Notes: generated by a model from the letters alone, not told the origin. 64,000 nucleotides of DNA from Ziziphus jujuba (GCF_031755915.1 NC_083380.1:30724501-30788500); one strand, 5' to 3'. Counted from the first letter of the stretch, positions 1-11,158 are shown. Program-made: numbers and translations.

Positions 1-317
1 CAGAGAGGAAAAGATAGTGAGAAAACATTTGTGCATAGAATGGTAAATCTTAAGTATTGAAAGTTCGAAGAGAAAGGTTTTGATGGTATCGTGTTCAAGT
101 CTAAGAAATTCATTGTATTATAGAAAACGAGCATCACAGAACCATTTGTATCGATGAGACCAAAATCGTCTCAAGAATACTATAATACTATCCAGGCCTC
201 AAAAAATCTAACAACCAATCAACAAAAACAAATAAATAGGTTTTGAAAATTTATTTCTTATTATTCTACAATTTTTATTTTCCTTATTTTTCTACGTATG
301 ACAAAGTGTTGCTTCTA
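1..317. other. Left flank outside the duplication, no gene seen
   Basis: This AT-rich stretch has no convincing reading frame. It has no counterpart in front of copy B at 43700-44020, so the left edge of the duplicated unit is placed near 318. Nothing else can be supported. Confidence 0.5.
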
Positions 318-603
318 GAATGGTTCTTCCCAGTTTTTTGTTTTTTTGTTTTTTTTGGTTATAATATTATTATACTTGTGTGTGCTGTGTTAGTTAGTTA
401 ATGGAAACAGGCAGTTGGTGGAACTTCGCCTTCTGATCTGAACACGATTATTAATTTAAAAGGACTATTTAGTTAATATATATATACATGTGATGACAAC
501 TGTATACTATAAAATTTTTCTACCGGACGAAGACTATTTAATAAAATTATTATTTTAAATTGACTTGAACTTGATCAAGAAAAAAAAAAAATTAATGGAG
601 ACT

Positions 604-855
604 TATTTATTTATTTTTTTGCTGTCCCCTGTACCCATCCAGAGGAGAAAATCTTTAGTGCAACGATGGTACCAGATCAGTTGGTACCACTCCAAGTGAT
701 CTGACAAATTGTTTACACATGTTATAATATCACGTGGAGTGTTATAATATCACGTGGAGTGGTATTAGCTGACCTGGTACCACTATTGCACTGAAGATTT
801 TCTCCACCCAAAGACTCGAACCGCGCCAGACACTGGCGCTCGCTAACCGAGCTTG
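604..855 (-). mobile_element. tRNA-derived SINE with internal inverted repeat
   Basis: Read on the minus strand, the head near 855-805 resembles a tRNA promoter. It has an A-box-like AGCTCGGTTAGCGAGCG and a B-box-like GGTTCGAGTC, although the spacing between them is short. The tail near 604-622 is A-rich (CAGCAAAAAAATAAATAAAT). The body carries a near-perfect inverted repeat with outer arms at about 644-700 and 750-805 (GGAGAAAATCTTTAGTGCAA at one end). It also has a short internal direct duplication around TTATAATATCACGTGGAGTG. Copy B at 44281-44310 lacks the whole block and joins the flanks directly. Target-site duplication is not clear. Alternative: a MITE next to a tRNA-like fragment. Confidence 0.6.
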
Positions 856-1754
856 GTAAAAGGGAATTTTAAACTAATTTGAAGAAAAATATATGGTTTT
901 ATTTCTTCATGGTATTAAAAATTGCAAGTATCCCAATGCCTTAAATTGAAACGTTGACCTTCTTTATTATATAATTTATATTAATTTCAACAAATACTAA
1001 ACTACGGTCGTGCTTAAGTATTGCTTTCACATGCAAATTCATATAATCCAGCTCATCATCATGAAATTTGTCCAAAATATTATATTTATTATATTATATT
1101 TTTTTTTGCTTGAAATATTTATTATATTATAACATATGTAAATATATGACTATTGTATTTTTTTAACATATTACAATTACAACAGTGCAAATTAACTCTA
1201 TAAGTGAAATTATCTTAATTGATATATCTTTTACACCAATATCTAATCTATGATGTTGTGAGTTTGAAACATTATAATCCCTTCCTTATTAGATTAGAAT
1301 TTATTTTAAAAATATCTTTAATAGTGCTCTTTATTTTTAAATAGTACAGTTGTCAAAATTGAAAGTGTTTAGAAGAATTTCAAAGAATAAAAAATAAATT
1401 TTCTTATATCCTACTCCGAGAGTAGTACGTGTAACAACTCTTTATTGTGTATTTTCTAATAAACAATTATGATTCATATCTTTTTTTCTCTCGTTTTTTG
1501 TTTTTTGTTTTTTTCTCCTCTCTAAACCAAAATAGTATTTTATAGAAACTTAAAATGTGGTTATAATTACAAAAATTAACTAAAATTATGCATAGAAAAT
1601 TGTAGATTTATAAATGAGTTCATTAAATACTTTACATAAACAGTGAGTTTGACTATATATATTTGAAAAGCCAAATTTGAATCTTTATTTTAGCTTTTAA
1701 TTTAGAGAGCTCATCAAAGTTATGAAAATGATATATATATATATATACAGAGAG

Positions 1755-1814
<60 letters not shown>

Positions 1815-2071
1815 TTTCTATAGTTAGAACTCTCCGGATAAAATTGTACATGAATCTACGAAAAACAAACATTAAAAAAAAATATATCAACTTTTTTTTA
1901 AGGATAAAAACCGATATTATAATAAAAAAAATCAACAAAAAAAATCAACTTTTTGAAAAAATATCAATTTCGTATCAATTTTACTCATGATTCCGCACAA
2001 TTTCATTCTGACAACGTTGATCATAGAATCCTTTTTTATATATATATATATATATTATATTTTGTTTCAGG
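856..2071. other. AT-rich distal upstream region of TNL-A
   Basis: No gene is seen. The sequence matches the copy B upstream region on both sides of the solo LTR there (about 44310-44454 and 47611-48240). The empty site of that LTR lies near 1004-1012. Short AT tracts and a (GA)n tract are the only structure. Confidence 0.55.
1749..1811. repeat. (GA)n microsatellite
   Basis: An almost pure AG dinucleotide run of about 60 bp sits upstream of TNL-A and is absent from copy B. Frames through it encode only low-complexity Ser-Leu or Arg-Glu runs and are not genes. Confidence 0.9.
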
Positions 2072-2291
2072 TCCTTTGTTGACTTAATAATTATATGAAC
2101 TTTTTCTCACGTGGTTGGTTTCAGACAGTCCTTGCTTGCCCGGTGACATGTGGCAGGTTGTCTTTAGTAGGCTTTTCACATTCCTTTGTTGACTTAATAA
2201 TTATATGAACTTTTTCTCACGTGGGTGGTTTCAGACAGTCCTTGCTTGCCCGGTGACATGTGGCAGGATGTCTTTAGTGGGCTTTTCACAT
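2072..2291 (+). promoter_or_regulatory. Tandemly duplicated 110-bp promoter module of TNL-A
   Basis: Two adjacent units of 110 bp (2072-2181 and 2182-2291) differ at only a few bases. Each contains a W-box core TTGAC followed by T (2079-2083, 2189-2193) and a G-box CACGTG (2108-2113, 2218-2223). W-boxes bind WRKY factors and are common in defence-gene promoters; G-boxes bind bZIP or bHLH factors. The module ends about 280 bp before the TNL-A start codon. Copy B has one unit only (48955-49068), with the W-box kept and the G-box disrupted. The role is inferred from motifs and position. Confidence 0.6.
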
Positions 2292-2571
2292 TGGCCCGAT
2301 AAATCTGTCTAACAATTACATTTTCAAGTTGTTAATTAATTTTTATTGATCAGGTAGGTAATAATTAAGATGGAGGATCTACAAAATTGTTTTCTTTTTC
2401 TTACAAAAATTATTGAATAATGGACTTCCGCAAGAAGAGGGATTTATTTTTATCTATATATATATATATATACATATGGTATAAGCTTAATTTTTTGGTT
2501 TTAATCCTCAAGTCCCTTTATAAGTGAGTTAAAGAGTGTGGCATTTACAATTCATATCCAGAGGAAAAGAA

Positions 2572-2905
2572 ATGGAAAACTTCACTAATTACTGGTTTTC
2601 TTCCTCTTCTCCTACTTCGTTTTCATCTTCATCAGCTTCTTCTTCGAAACCCTGGAAAAAGTACGACGTGTTCTTGAGCTTTAGAGGTGAAGATACACGC
2701 CTTACTTTTACGGGTCACCTGTACGATGCGTTAACACAAAAAGGATTATTGTACACCTTCAAAGATGAAGAGAAACTGGAGAAAGGCAAATACATGGCCC
2801 AAGAACTGATGGAAGTTCGAAGTTTGCCATCGTGATTTTCTCGCAAAACTATGCTTCTTCAACTTGGTGTTTGAGGGAACTCTACAAGATTTTTGAATGC
2901 ATGGG

Positions 2906-2944
<39 letters not shown>

Positions 2945-3130
2945 ACATATTCTACCAATTTTCTACCATGTGGAACCATCTCATGTACGGAAACAGATTG
3001 GCAGCTATGAAGATGCATTCAATGAACATGAACAAAATAGACACCTCAACTTTCAAGAAGTGCAAAATTGGAGAGATGCGTTAAAAAAAGTCGGCAATAT
3101 AAGTGGATGGCATGTGCAAGATAAAATTAC
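2572..3130 (+). pseudogene. TNL-A exon 1, TIR domain, frameshifted
   Basis: After a Ser-rich leader the TIR starts at KKYDVFLSFRGEDTR. The frame stops at 2833-2835 because about 10 bp present in TNL-B are missing near 2813-2818. The rest (WCLREL, LPIFYHVEPSHVR, WRDALKKVGNISGWH) continues in a second frame to the donor at 3131 (AC|GTAAGT). The Glu of WCLREL, which corresponds to the TIR NADase catalytic residue, is present but is in the shifted frame. Confidence 0.9.
2907..2942 (+). repeat. Coding hexanucleotide repeat (GGCTCA)6
   Basis: Six perfect GGCTCA units encode Gly-Ser repeats inside the TIR domain, between the helix ending in ECM and the strand LPIFYHV. TNL-B has an imperfect version of the same tract at 49611-49672. 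Confidence 0.95.
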
Positions 3131-5029
3131 GTAAGTGTTTCTTCTCTCTGATTTTCCTCATTATTTTCTTAGAATAATTGATTAATAGATCTACCCTCCT
3201 TGTCTCTATCATTTGGATTGATGAAGATTTTAGCTCTACATATTGGTTAATACTTATATTAACAAAAATAAAACACCTAATTGATTTTCCAAGTTATTGG
3301 TAGGATGAAAGTCCATAATAATTCTGCTTAATTTTCTAATTAAGGTTTTAGCATAACAAATTAGATATTTTGCATCAAAATAGTAATCTTATTTTCTATC
3401 ACCCGTATTTTTTTTTTTTTTTTGGTTTTATATTATTGGAGGTGGTGAGTTTTAAAATGGCGATCTTTTCCAAGAAAGTGGTGGATTTACCACTAAACTG
3501 TCCCTAAAAAGCACTCCATATTTCTACTAATGTACATATATTTTGTACGAGCCCTGACCTATTGCACATTTTCTACTTTACTTTTCGAAATACAAAAAAT
3601 ATCAAAAAGTATCATATTGTCTCTTGAACTATTGTTTTTTGTTACTTTAGCCTAAGTATCTAACTATTTATTTTCAAAATATTTTTATGAAATTAATTAT
3701 ACAAAACTAATATAGTATTTCAGGAGGTAATGTGATACTTTTTGAAGTTTGGAAGATAAAGTGTAATGTATATAGCAGTGGAGGGGGGCTAAGTGTATTT
3801 TACCCTATATTTTTAATAACAATGATACATATTTGATGTGCTTATTATTGATATTTATTTTAAGTAATATTTCTAAATAATGCATATGATTTAATTAAAT
3901 TCAACTAATGTAAAATTATATTTATAAAATGTAGCAAATACAATTTTTTTTTCTATAAAACATATGTGTGTGTGTATTTTTTGCTAAAGTGTGTGTGTGT
4001 ATATATTATACAATACTATATTTTTTCAAGCATTTTCGATAAATATCTGTATGGGACTAAAAAATCATTAAAATTAAAGAAATAACATGAATACTAATTA
4101 CCGAAACAAATCAGCTAATGTTCTAATAAATTCTTTTTCACATAATAATTGAAGTCTACATTTCTTTGTAGAAAAAATAGCAGATTGAAGTTTTACTTTT
4201 AATCTATGCATTGTTATTTTAAATTTTCAGCAGTTTGATATTATTTCTATTTATTTGCTTAATTTGCCGTTGGGTTTTGTCCACATAGACGTGTTATTTT
4301 AATCCGTGCTTGTCGTTTTGTTATTTTTTATTTTATTTTATTTATTTTTTTCTGGTTGGGGTGTGTGTGTGTGTGTGTGTGTGTTAAAATGCGTGCATGT
4401 TAAAGTAGTACTATTTGCAATTAGTATATATGAATTATGAAGAAACCGATCCTCGAGTTCAGTTTGTTGGCATCGGACATTGTTCACAATGGACGGTTGT
4501 GAGTTTGAAACATTGATTAACAAATTAAAAAATGTATTTTTAATGAACTAAGATAAAAAATAAAAAATAAAAATAATAAAAAATAGTATATGTGAAGCAA
4601 ACATTGATAAAGGGATGAGATTATTGATGTGATTAGATTGTAATATATATATATATATATATGGACATGCTGTAGAGAAAGAGAAATATTTCATTAAAAA
4701 CTCTTATCATTTGGAAACTAATTAAGAAACTCCATCAAGTTTTTACCATCAATCACCGAATAAGACCAAATGTTTCTATATATTGTTGTTAATGAAGTGT
4801 TTTTTTTTTTTTTTTCCCTCTTTCTTTTGGTCGACATTAGTTAAACTCATTACAAGTGATAAGTGGGGATTTCTCCTTTAAAGATAAACTTTTCAATGAT
4901 TTTTACCACTAGGTCAAGCCTTGTTAAGTGATTGCCTATACAAGTGACTGCCTATACGAAATTCATGTTAACTATATGTTCACCCACTAAACGTAATTAT
5001 AATATTGTTGTTTGAATTAATTCTTTAAG
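3131..5029 (+). other. TNL-A intron 1
   Basis: The intron is AT-rich and longer than in TNL-B (about 1.9 kb against 1.26 kb). It contains a (GT)n run near 4361-4384 and several (TA)n tracts and no gene. Splicing C-GTAAGT to TTTAAG-G joins ATT AC to G GAT, giving ITDEAKFIREF across the junction, a typical TIR-NBS linker. Confidence 0.75.
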
Positions 5030-6140
5030 GGATGAAGCAAAATTTATACGAGAGTTCATGGAAGATGTTAAGAGAAAAGTTGATCCAGCAATGATAGGAA
5101 GTTTAGAAGGCCTGCTTGGAATGGATTCACGACTAAAGGAACTTGATTCATGTGTACTTAATAAGAAAACTCGGAGCGATGTTCATTTTATTGGAATTTA
5201 CGGCGTTGGAGGGATTGGCAAGACAACCCTTGCGAGAGCTTATTACAAATGGATGTCCGATAAATTTAATGGTAACAGCTGCTTTCTTAAAGTCGTTAGA
5301 GAAGAATGCGAAAAGAAGGGTCATGAGCATTTGCAAAATCAACTTCTTTGGCAAATTTTAGGAGAAGAGACGGAAATAATGGATGTTGAAAGCGGAAAAG
5401 AAATGATAAGAAATGCATTATGGGGTAAAAAGGTTCTTGTCGTTCATGATGATGTGAACAAACCCAAAGAGCTGCAAGCATTAGCCGATAACGCCAAATG
5501 GTTCGGTGGAGGGAGTGTAATCATAATAACGACCAGAAATGAAAGTTTGCTAAGAAAAACTTACGAAGAAATTACCATGTATAAAGTTGAGCAATTAAGC
5601 AATAAGGACGCTCTTCGACTATTCTCTTGGAAAGCCTTCAAAAGGAGTGAACCTTTGGAGGATTATAAGGAGCTATCTAAAGAAGCAATAACATATGCCA
5701 AAAACATTCCATTGGCTCTTGAAGTACTGGGTTCCCATTTATATGGTAAAACTATAGATGGTTGGAGAAGTGCTCTCGATACACTAAAAGAGTACCCAAC
5801 CAAGTGGAACATCGTCGAAGGCATAATTCAAATAAGTTTTGATGCACCTGAAGAACCAGTGAAAGAGATTTTGTTAGATATTGCATGTTTCTTCAATGGA
5901 TGCGAAAAGGAGCACGTTATACAATTTCTGGATAGCCACGAATTCTCTCCCGAAGATGGGATAAGACTTCTCAAGGATAAGTCTCTCTTAAGCACTCAAC
6001 ATGGCAATAAACTCTGGATGCACGATTTGGTACAAAAGATGGGCAAGAAATTTATTTCGAACAAAGTTCGAGAATCAGATTGAAAGACAAAGTAGGATAT
6101 GGAATGAGGAGGATTTTCATCACATCTGGAAAATGAAACA
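5030..6140 (+). pseudogene. TNL-A exon 2, NB-ARC domain
   Basis: The NB-ARC motifs are in order: P-loop GVGGIGKTT, kinase-2 as VLVVHDDVN (TNL-B has VLIVLDDVN, so a Leu is His here), RNBS-B GGSVIIITTRNES, the GLPL-type motif as NIPLALEVLGSHL, RNBS-D LDIACFF and MHD in LWMHDLVQKMG. A +1 shift near 6054-6072 brings a TGA at 6081-6083. A -1 shift near 6124-6128 would restore the frame just before the donor at 6141. The exon length (1111 bp) therefore equals that of TNL-B although the frame is broken. Confidence 0.9.
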
Positions 6141-6324
6141 GTAAGAAGAGCATGGTTAATTAATTAATACAGCATATATACATATATATATATATATATA
6201 TATTATCCCATCACAGAAAAGTACATATATTATATATTTATTAATGTTGCTATTGCATTTTCCTTACAAAAATTTTGATCTATCATATATATATGTTTTT
6301 TTTTTTTTTTTTGGTTGTCTTCAG

Positions 6325-6615
6325 GGAACAGATGAAGTTAAAGCCATTGTAACATCTTTAGAGGGAAGCACCAAATTGAGTTTTGAAGCCGTCTTATATA
6401 TGAAGAACCTAAGGCTACTGATGATCTGTACTTCTTGTTCATCAAAGAGTGTTGATCCGACACAAAACCTTGAATTTCTTTCCAATGAGTTGCAATTGCT
6501 TCAGTGGGATGGATTTCCTTATAAACATTTTCCATCGCGTTTCAGACCAAAGGGACTTGTTCAGTTGAAGTTGATCGACAGCAAAATTGAAAAACTTTGG
6601 AACGACCATAGCAAG
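6325..6615 (+). pseudogene. TNL-A exon 3, NBS-LRR linker
   Basis: The exon starts after TCTTCAG with GTDEVKAIVTS and ends ...EKLWNDHSK. It is 291 bp, the same as in TNL-B, and is open throughout. Its last five bases (GCAAG) are the target-site duplication of the copia element; the donor GTATGTG now lies after the element at 12279. Confidence 0.88.
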
Positions 6616-7107
6616 TGTTGTGGTTCTCCGACCACTTTAGAGAAGAAATATGAGAAGAAAAAGAAAAAAGAATTCTATTACTCTCTTGGAAATAGAATAC
6701 AAAAATACAAAAAACTTCTCTCTTGGATTCTCACGTGGAACCTCTCTCTCTACACTCTCAAATTCTCTCTGGAATTGCTGACTCTTCTCTCAAGCTCTCT
6801 CTGGAACTTAAACACTCACTCTCTCGGAGTTTTCTCTCAATATTCCTCACTTGGGATAATATTGAGCTTGCTCTCATGGCTTGGCTTGCATACAACGGGA
6901 TGGAGCCTATTTATACGCTTACAAGGTCGGTTGCATGGCCACAATCTTCAACAGCCTCTGACAGTAGCCCACAATTGTTGAACAATCCATTTTCGGTGCA
7001 GCAATGGCCATTGTCATAAATGGTGGCTGTCGGTGCAGTGGTGTCAAAAATGGTGGCTGAGCATTCTTCACACTGTCGGTGCAGTGGTGGTGCGGTTGGA
7101 CTTCACA
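6616..7107 (-). repeat. Copia LTR (3' LTR in element sense)
   Basis: It is 492 bp with TG...CA ends and pairs with 11782-12273. Differences from its partner are mostly C/T changes. The TATTTATA-like word near 6908-6915 reads on the plus strand, opposite to the element. Confidence 0.95.
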
Positions 7108-7120
7108 ATTCTCCCCCTCC
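7108..7120 (-). other. Copia polypurine tract
   Basis: Directly next to the LTR, the minus strand reads GGAGGGGGAGAAT, a purine-rich primer for plus-strand DNA synthesis, in the expected position after the stop codon of gag-pol. Confidence 0.85.
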
Positions 7121-7141
7121 AGCCGCATTTAAAACTGATGG

Positions 7142-10100
7142 TCATCTGCCATCTATTCCAGCTATGTCTCTGCATAGCTTCAGCTTCTCTTGAGCAACAA
7201 CTTTTGTTAGCATATCTGCTGGATTCTCTTTTGTGTGGATCTTCATCAGTTTCAGCAACTGTTGATCTATTACTTCGCGTATCCAATGATAGCGGATGTC
7301 AATGCTCTTTGTACGGGAATGATACATTGAGTTTTTGCTCAAATCCATGGCACTTTGGTTATCACAATGTATCTTGTAGTCTTCTTGCTTGATGCCCAAT
7401 TCTATGAGAAAATGCTTTAACCACAACATTTCCTTACCCGCTTCCGCTGTGGCAATGTACTCTGCTTCAGTAGTGGATAAAGCAACACACTTCTGCAATC
7501 TTGACTGCCATGACACAGCTCCCCCTGCAAAAGTGTAGAGATAACCTGATGTAGACTTTCTATTATCAGGGTTTCCGGCCATATTTGCATCTGTATAGCC
7601 TTCTAAGATTGGATCACCTCCCCCGTAGCTCAAGCACAGCTTCGATGTACCTTTAAGATACCTGAGAATCCATTTGACTGCTTCCCAGTGTTTCTTTCCA
7701 GGATTTGAAAGAAATCTGCTCACAACACCTACTGCATGAGCAACATCTGGTCTGGTACACACCATTGCATACATCAGACTTCCTACTGCTGAAGAATATG
7801 GTACTGAAGCCATCTCCTCTATCTCTTCTTTGGATGAGGGGCACAATCTCTTACTCAACTTGAAATGATTTGCAAGTGGAATGCTGACCGGTTTGACTTT
7901 ATCCATGTTGAATCTCTTTATCACCCGTTCAACATACTTCTCTTGAGATAGCCATAACCTTCTATTCTTCCTGTCTCGGATTATTTGCATTCCCAAAATT
8001 TGTTGAGCTGGTCCTAAGTCTTTCATATCAAAGGACTTAGATAATTCTTTCTTCAGCTGACTAATCTTCATTGCATCTTGTCCAACGATCAACATGTCAT
8101 CCACATATAGCAAAAGTGCAATGAAGTTTCCACCTGAAAATTTTTGAATATAAACACACTGGTATGCAGCAGTCCTTTTATAGCCTTGACTCACCATAAA
8201 CGAGTCAAACTTCTTGTACCATTGTCTTGGTGCTTGCTTGAGGCCATACAAGCTCTTCTTTAGCTTGTATACGAGGTTTTCTTTCCCTGAAACCTCAAAT
8301 CCTTCTGGCTGCTCCATGTAGATTTCTTCATGTAAATCACCGTGAAGAAATGCTGTCTTCACATCCATCTGTTCAAGCTCTAGGTTTAGACTTGCTACTA
8401 AACCAAAAATGACTCGAATTGAAGTCATTTTTACTACTGGTGAAAAAATCTCATCAAAGTCAATTCCTTTCTTCTGAAGAAATCCTTTGACCACCAATCG
8501 GGCTTTGTGTTTCACCACCTTCCCGCTGCCATCTTTCTTGAGCTTGAACACCCATTTGTTCTTTAGTGCCTTCTTTCCTGTTGGAAGCTCAACCAACTCA
8601 TAAGTATGATTTTTCTGCAAGGATTCCATCTCATCTTGCATTGCTTGCAGCCACTTTTCCTTCTCTTGATGAGAAACAGCTTCCTGGAAACTCTCTGGCT
8701 CCCCCTCTTCAGTAAGCAGAATATACTCAGATTCTGGAAATCTCTTTGATGGAATTCGGCCTCGCTCAGATCTCCGAACTTGTAAACCACTGGTTTCTGG
8801 AGATGTACCATCATCTGACCGCTGTGATGGCCCTGCAGCTGCTTGAGAGGATTGAGTCTCCCCCTGCTCAATATCCCCTTCTTCCTCCTGGTCTGCTTCT
8901 GGTATATCTTCATGCACCTCATTATCTTCTGTGGCTATTTGTGCTGGTGCTGGATTAGGACAAAAATTCTCGGCACTAGAACTAAAATTAGGAGACATTC
9001 TGGGCTTTTCAATGTCTTCCATTTTCTGGTTTTCATGGAATACTACATCCCTGCTTCTAATAACTTTCTTTGTTTTCGGGTCCCATAACCTGTATCCGAA
9101 TTCTTCATCTCCATATCCTATAAAGATGCATGGAGTAGATCTTGCATCGAGCTTCTGTCTGAGCTCATTGGATACATGTACATAAGCTAAACAACCAAAC
9201 ACTCTTAAATGAGAGTAGGAGGGAATCTTACCCGACCACTTTTTCTCCGGAATTTCAAAATTCAACGGTACTGACGGTGATCTGTTGATTAAATAGCAGG
9301 CGGCACAAACAGCTTCTCCCCAGAATGGCTTTGGCAGCTTAGCCATACTGATCATACTTCTGACCTTTTCCATAATGGTTCGGTTCATTCTTTCGGCTAT
9401 TCCATTATGTTGTGGGGTACGAGGGACCGTCTTCTCATGTCGAATGCCGTGTCTTCTGCAGTAGGCATCGAACTCCTTGGAAGTATACTTGCCTCCATTA
9501 TCTGAGCGAAGACATTTCAGCTTCTTTCCTGTTTCACGCTCTACCATTGTATGAAACAGTTTGAAGTAATCCAATACCTGGTCCTTGGTCTTCAAGAAAT
9601 ATACCCACACCTTCCGAGAAGCATCATCAATGAAGGTCAGGAAATACTTGTTGCCACCTAATGATTCCACCTCCATGGGACCATAAACATCAGAGTGCAC
9701 CAGACTAAGCAACTCTGATCTTCTCGATGCAGAGGAACTGAAGGAGACTCTATGTTGCTTACCAAACAAGCAGTGATTACAAGGATCTAGCACAGCATCC
9801 TTGCAAACAGTGATAAGCTTCTTCCTTGCCAAAGTGGATAATCCTTTTTCACTCATGTGACCGAGTCTCTGGTGCCACAGATTTTGAGACGCCTCTCCTT
9901 CTGTAATATTGAGGCTATCTGCACATATCTTCACATGAGTCTTGTATAGCGTTCCACAAATATGTCCTCGGGCGACAACTATGGCACCTTTCATCATTTT
10001 CCATGTGCCTTTGCTGAAGTAGTTGTCATAGCCTTGCTTGTCTAAGGCTGCTCCCGAAAGTAGATTAAGCCGAAGATCTGGAACATGACGGACATCCTTC

Positions 10101-11158
10101 AAAGTGATTGTACAACCAGCATTCGTTTTTACCTGAATATCACCAGTTCCCATAATCTTTGCGAAATTGGAATTTCCCATCTTTACCGTACCAAAGTCTC
10201 CTGCTTTGTACGTTTTGAAGAAATCTCTGTGTGGAGTGACATGGTAGGATGCTACAGTATCGACTACCCACTCAACATCTTGGGTTGATATATGAAGGCA
10301 TGTCTCTTCTTCGGTGGAGCAGAGCGCCACTTCTCCTGTAACAGTGACTAGTGTCTCTCCATCCTTCTTCGGCTGATTACCTTGGAGTCTCTGCTCTCTC
10401 AACAACTTTCTGCAGTTCTTCTTCATGTGACCCTCCAGGCCACAATGATAGCACTTATATGATGATTTTCTACCATCTGTAGATCTGCCTCTGCTCTTGC
10501 TCCTGCCTCTCCCCCTATCTCGACCACCTTTTTGCTGTCTTCCTCTCTCTGTGACGAGGGCATGTGACTGATCCATGCCAATGTCCTTTCTCCTGGCCTC
10601 TTCATTAAATAGGGCATCCTTAACCATAGACATAGTAAGTTTGCCATTCGGGGCCGAATTGCTGAGAGAGACTACCAATGTCTCCCAACTGTCTGGAAGA
10701 GAGCTTAGAAGTAGGAGGGCTTGATCCTCATCCCCTAGTTGATAATCCATAGCAGATAGTTGATTTACCAAGCTCTGGAACTCACTGGTATGCTCGGCTA
10801 CAGAAGTTCCACTCTGTAATTTTAAATTTACCAATCGCTTAAGCAACAGGGCTTTGTTCCGAGCAGTCTTGGCCTGGTATATGTCCTCCAATTTTGTCCA
10901 GAGGGCATATGCATCCGTTTCCTTCGCTACATGATGGAAGACACCGTGATTGATCCATTGCCTGATTTGACCGATCGTTTTCTTGTTTAATTTCTTCCAT
11001 TCTGCTACTTTGCTGGGATCGGGGTTTTCTCCTTTAGCTTCTATAGGATCAAACAGATCCTTACAATTGAGGAGATCTTCCATCCGAGGTCTCCAAAGTG
11101 TATAATTTGTGGCAGTGAGCTTAACCATAGCTCCCGAAGATGATTCTTCCATTGACAT
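7142..11158 (-). CDS. Copia gag-pol polyprotein, 1338 residues
   Basis: One uninterrupted frame runs from ATG at 11158 to a stop near 7142. Domains in order: gag with a UBN2-like region and zinc knuckle CYHCGLEGHMKKNC; protease around VVDTVASYHVTP; integrase zinc finger (LWHQRLGHM ... CNHCLFGKQ) and core (SDVYGPM, SDNGGKYTSKEF, HNGIAERMNRT); reverse transcriptase with LLYVDDMLIVG; RNase H (GYTDANMAG, STTEAEYIA, CDNQSAMDL) and end PADMLTK. It would copy and integrate the element. Oddity: the protease motif is DTV where the family has DTG or DSG, which would be expected to impair processing. A second possible ATG lies two codons downstream of the first. Length and domain set are normal for plant copia elements. 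Confidence 0.95.
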   Translation of the reverse strand: MSMEESSSGAMVKLTATNYTLWRPRMEDLLNCKDLFDPIEAKGENPDPSKVAEWKKLNKKTIGQIRQWINHGVFHHVAKETDAYALWTKLEDIYQAKTARNKALLLKRLVNLKLQSGTSVAEHTSEFQSLVNQLSAMDYQLGDEDQALLLLSSLPDSWETLVVSLSNSAPNGKLTMSMVKDALFNEEARRKDIGMDQSHALVTERGRQQKGGRDRGRGRSKSRGRSTDGRKSSYKCYHCGLEGHMKKNCRKLLREQRLQGNQPKKDGETLVTVTGEVALCSTEEETCLHISTQDVEWVVDTVASYHVTPHRDFFKTYKAGDFGTVKMGNSNFAKIMGTGDIQVKTNAGCTITLKDVRHVPDLRLNLLSGAALDKQGYDNYFSKGTWKMMKGAIVVARGHICGTLYKTHVKICADSLNITEGEASQNLWHQRLGHMSEKGLSTLARKKLITVCKDAVLDPCNHCLFGKQHRVSFSSSASRRSELLSLVHSDVYGPMEVESLGGNKYFLTFIDDASRKVWVYFLKTKDQVLDYFKLFHTMVERETGKKLKCLRSDNGGKYTSKEFDAYCRRHGIRHEKTVPRTPQHNGIAERMNRTIMEKVRSMISMAKLPKPFWGEAVCAACYLINRSPSVPLNFEIPEKKWSGKIPSYSHLRVFGCLAYVHVSNELRQKLDARSTPCIFIGYGDEEFGYRLWDPKTKKVIRSRDVVFHENQKMEDIEKPRMSPNFSSSAENFCPNPAPAQIATEDNEVHEDIPEADQEEEGDIEQGETQSSQAAAGPSQRSDDGTSPETSGLQVRRSERGRIPSKRFPESEYILLTEEGEPESFQEAVSHQEKEKWLQAMQDEMESLQKNHTYELVELPTGKKALKNKWVFKLKKDGSGKVVKHKARLVVKGFLQKKGIDFDEIFSPVVKMTSIRVIFGLVASLNLELEQMDVKTAFLHGDLHEEIYMEQPEGFEVSGKENLVYKLKKSLYGLKQAPRQWYKKFDSFMVSQGYKRTAAYQCVYIQKFSGGNFIALLLYVDDMLIVGQDAMKISQLKKELSKSFDMKDLGPAQQILGMQIIRDRKNRRLWLSQEKYVERVIKRFNMDKVKPVSIPLANHFKLSKRLCPSSKEEIEEMASVPYSSAVGSLMYAMVCTRPDVAHAVGVVSRFLSNPGKKHWEAVKWILRYLKGTSKLCLSYGGGDPILEGYTDANMAGNPDNRKSTSGYLYTFAGGAVSWQSRLQKCVALSTTEAEYIATAEAGKEMLWLKHFLIELGIKQEDYKIHCDNQSAMDLSKNSMYHSRTKSIDIRYHWIREVIDQQLLKLMKIHTKENPADMLTKVVAQEKLKLCRDIAGIDGR

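Noticed and set aside
805..855. Possible tRNA gene
   Set aside because: A- and B-box-like words are present, but spacing is too short and no acceptor stem pairs; read as a SINE head.
1720..1938. Minus-strand frame with Ser-Leu repeats
   Set aside because: It is the translation of the (GA)n tract and flanking AT sequence; it has no domain and is absent from copy B.
3960..4384. GT repeats as a possible regulatory or CRISPR-like array
   Set aside because: These are simple dinucleotide repeats in an intron, with no spacers.
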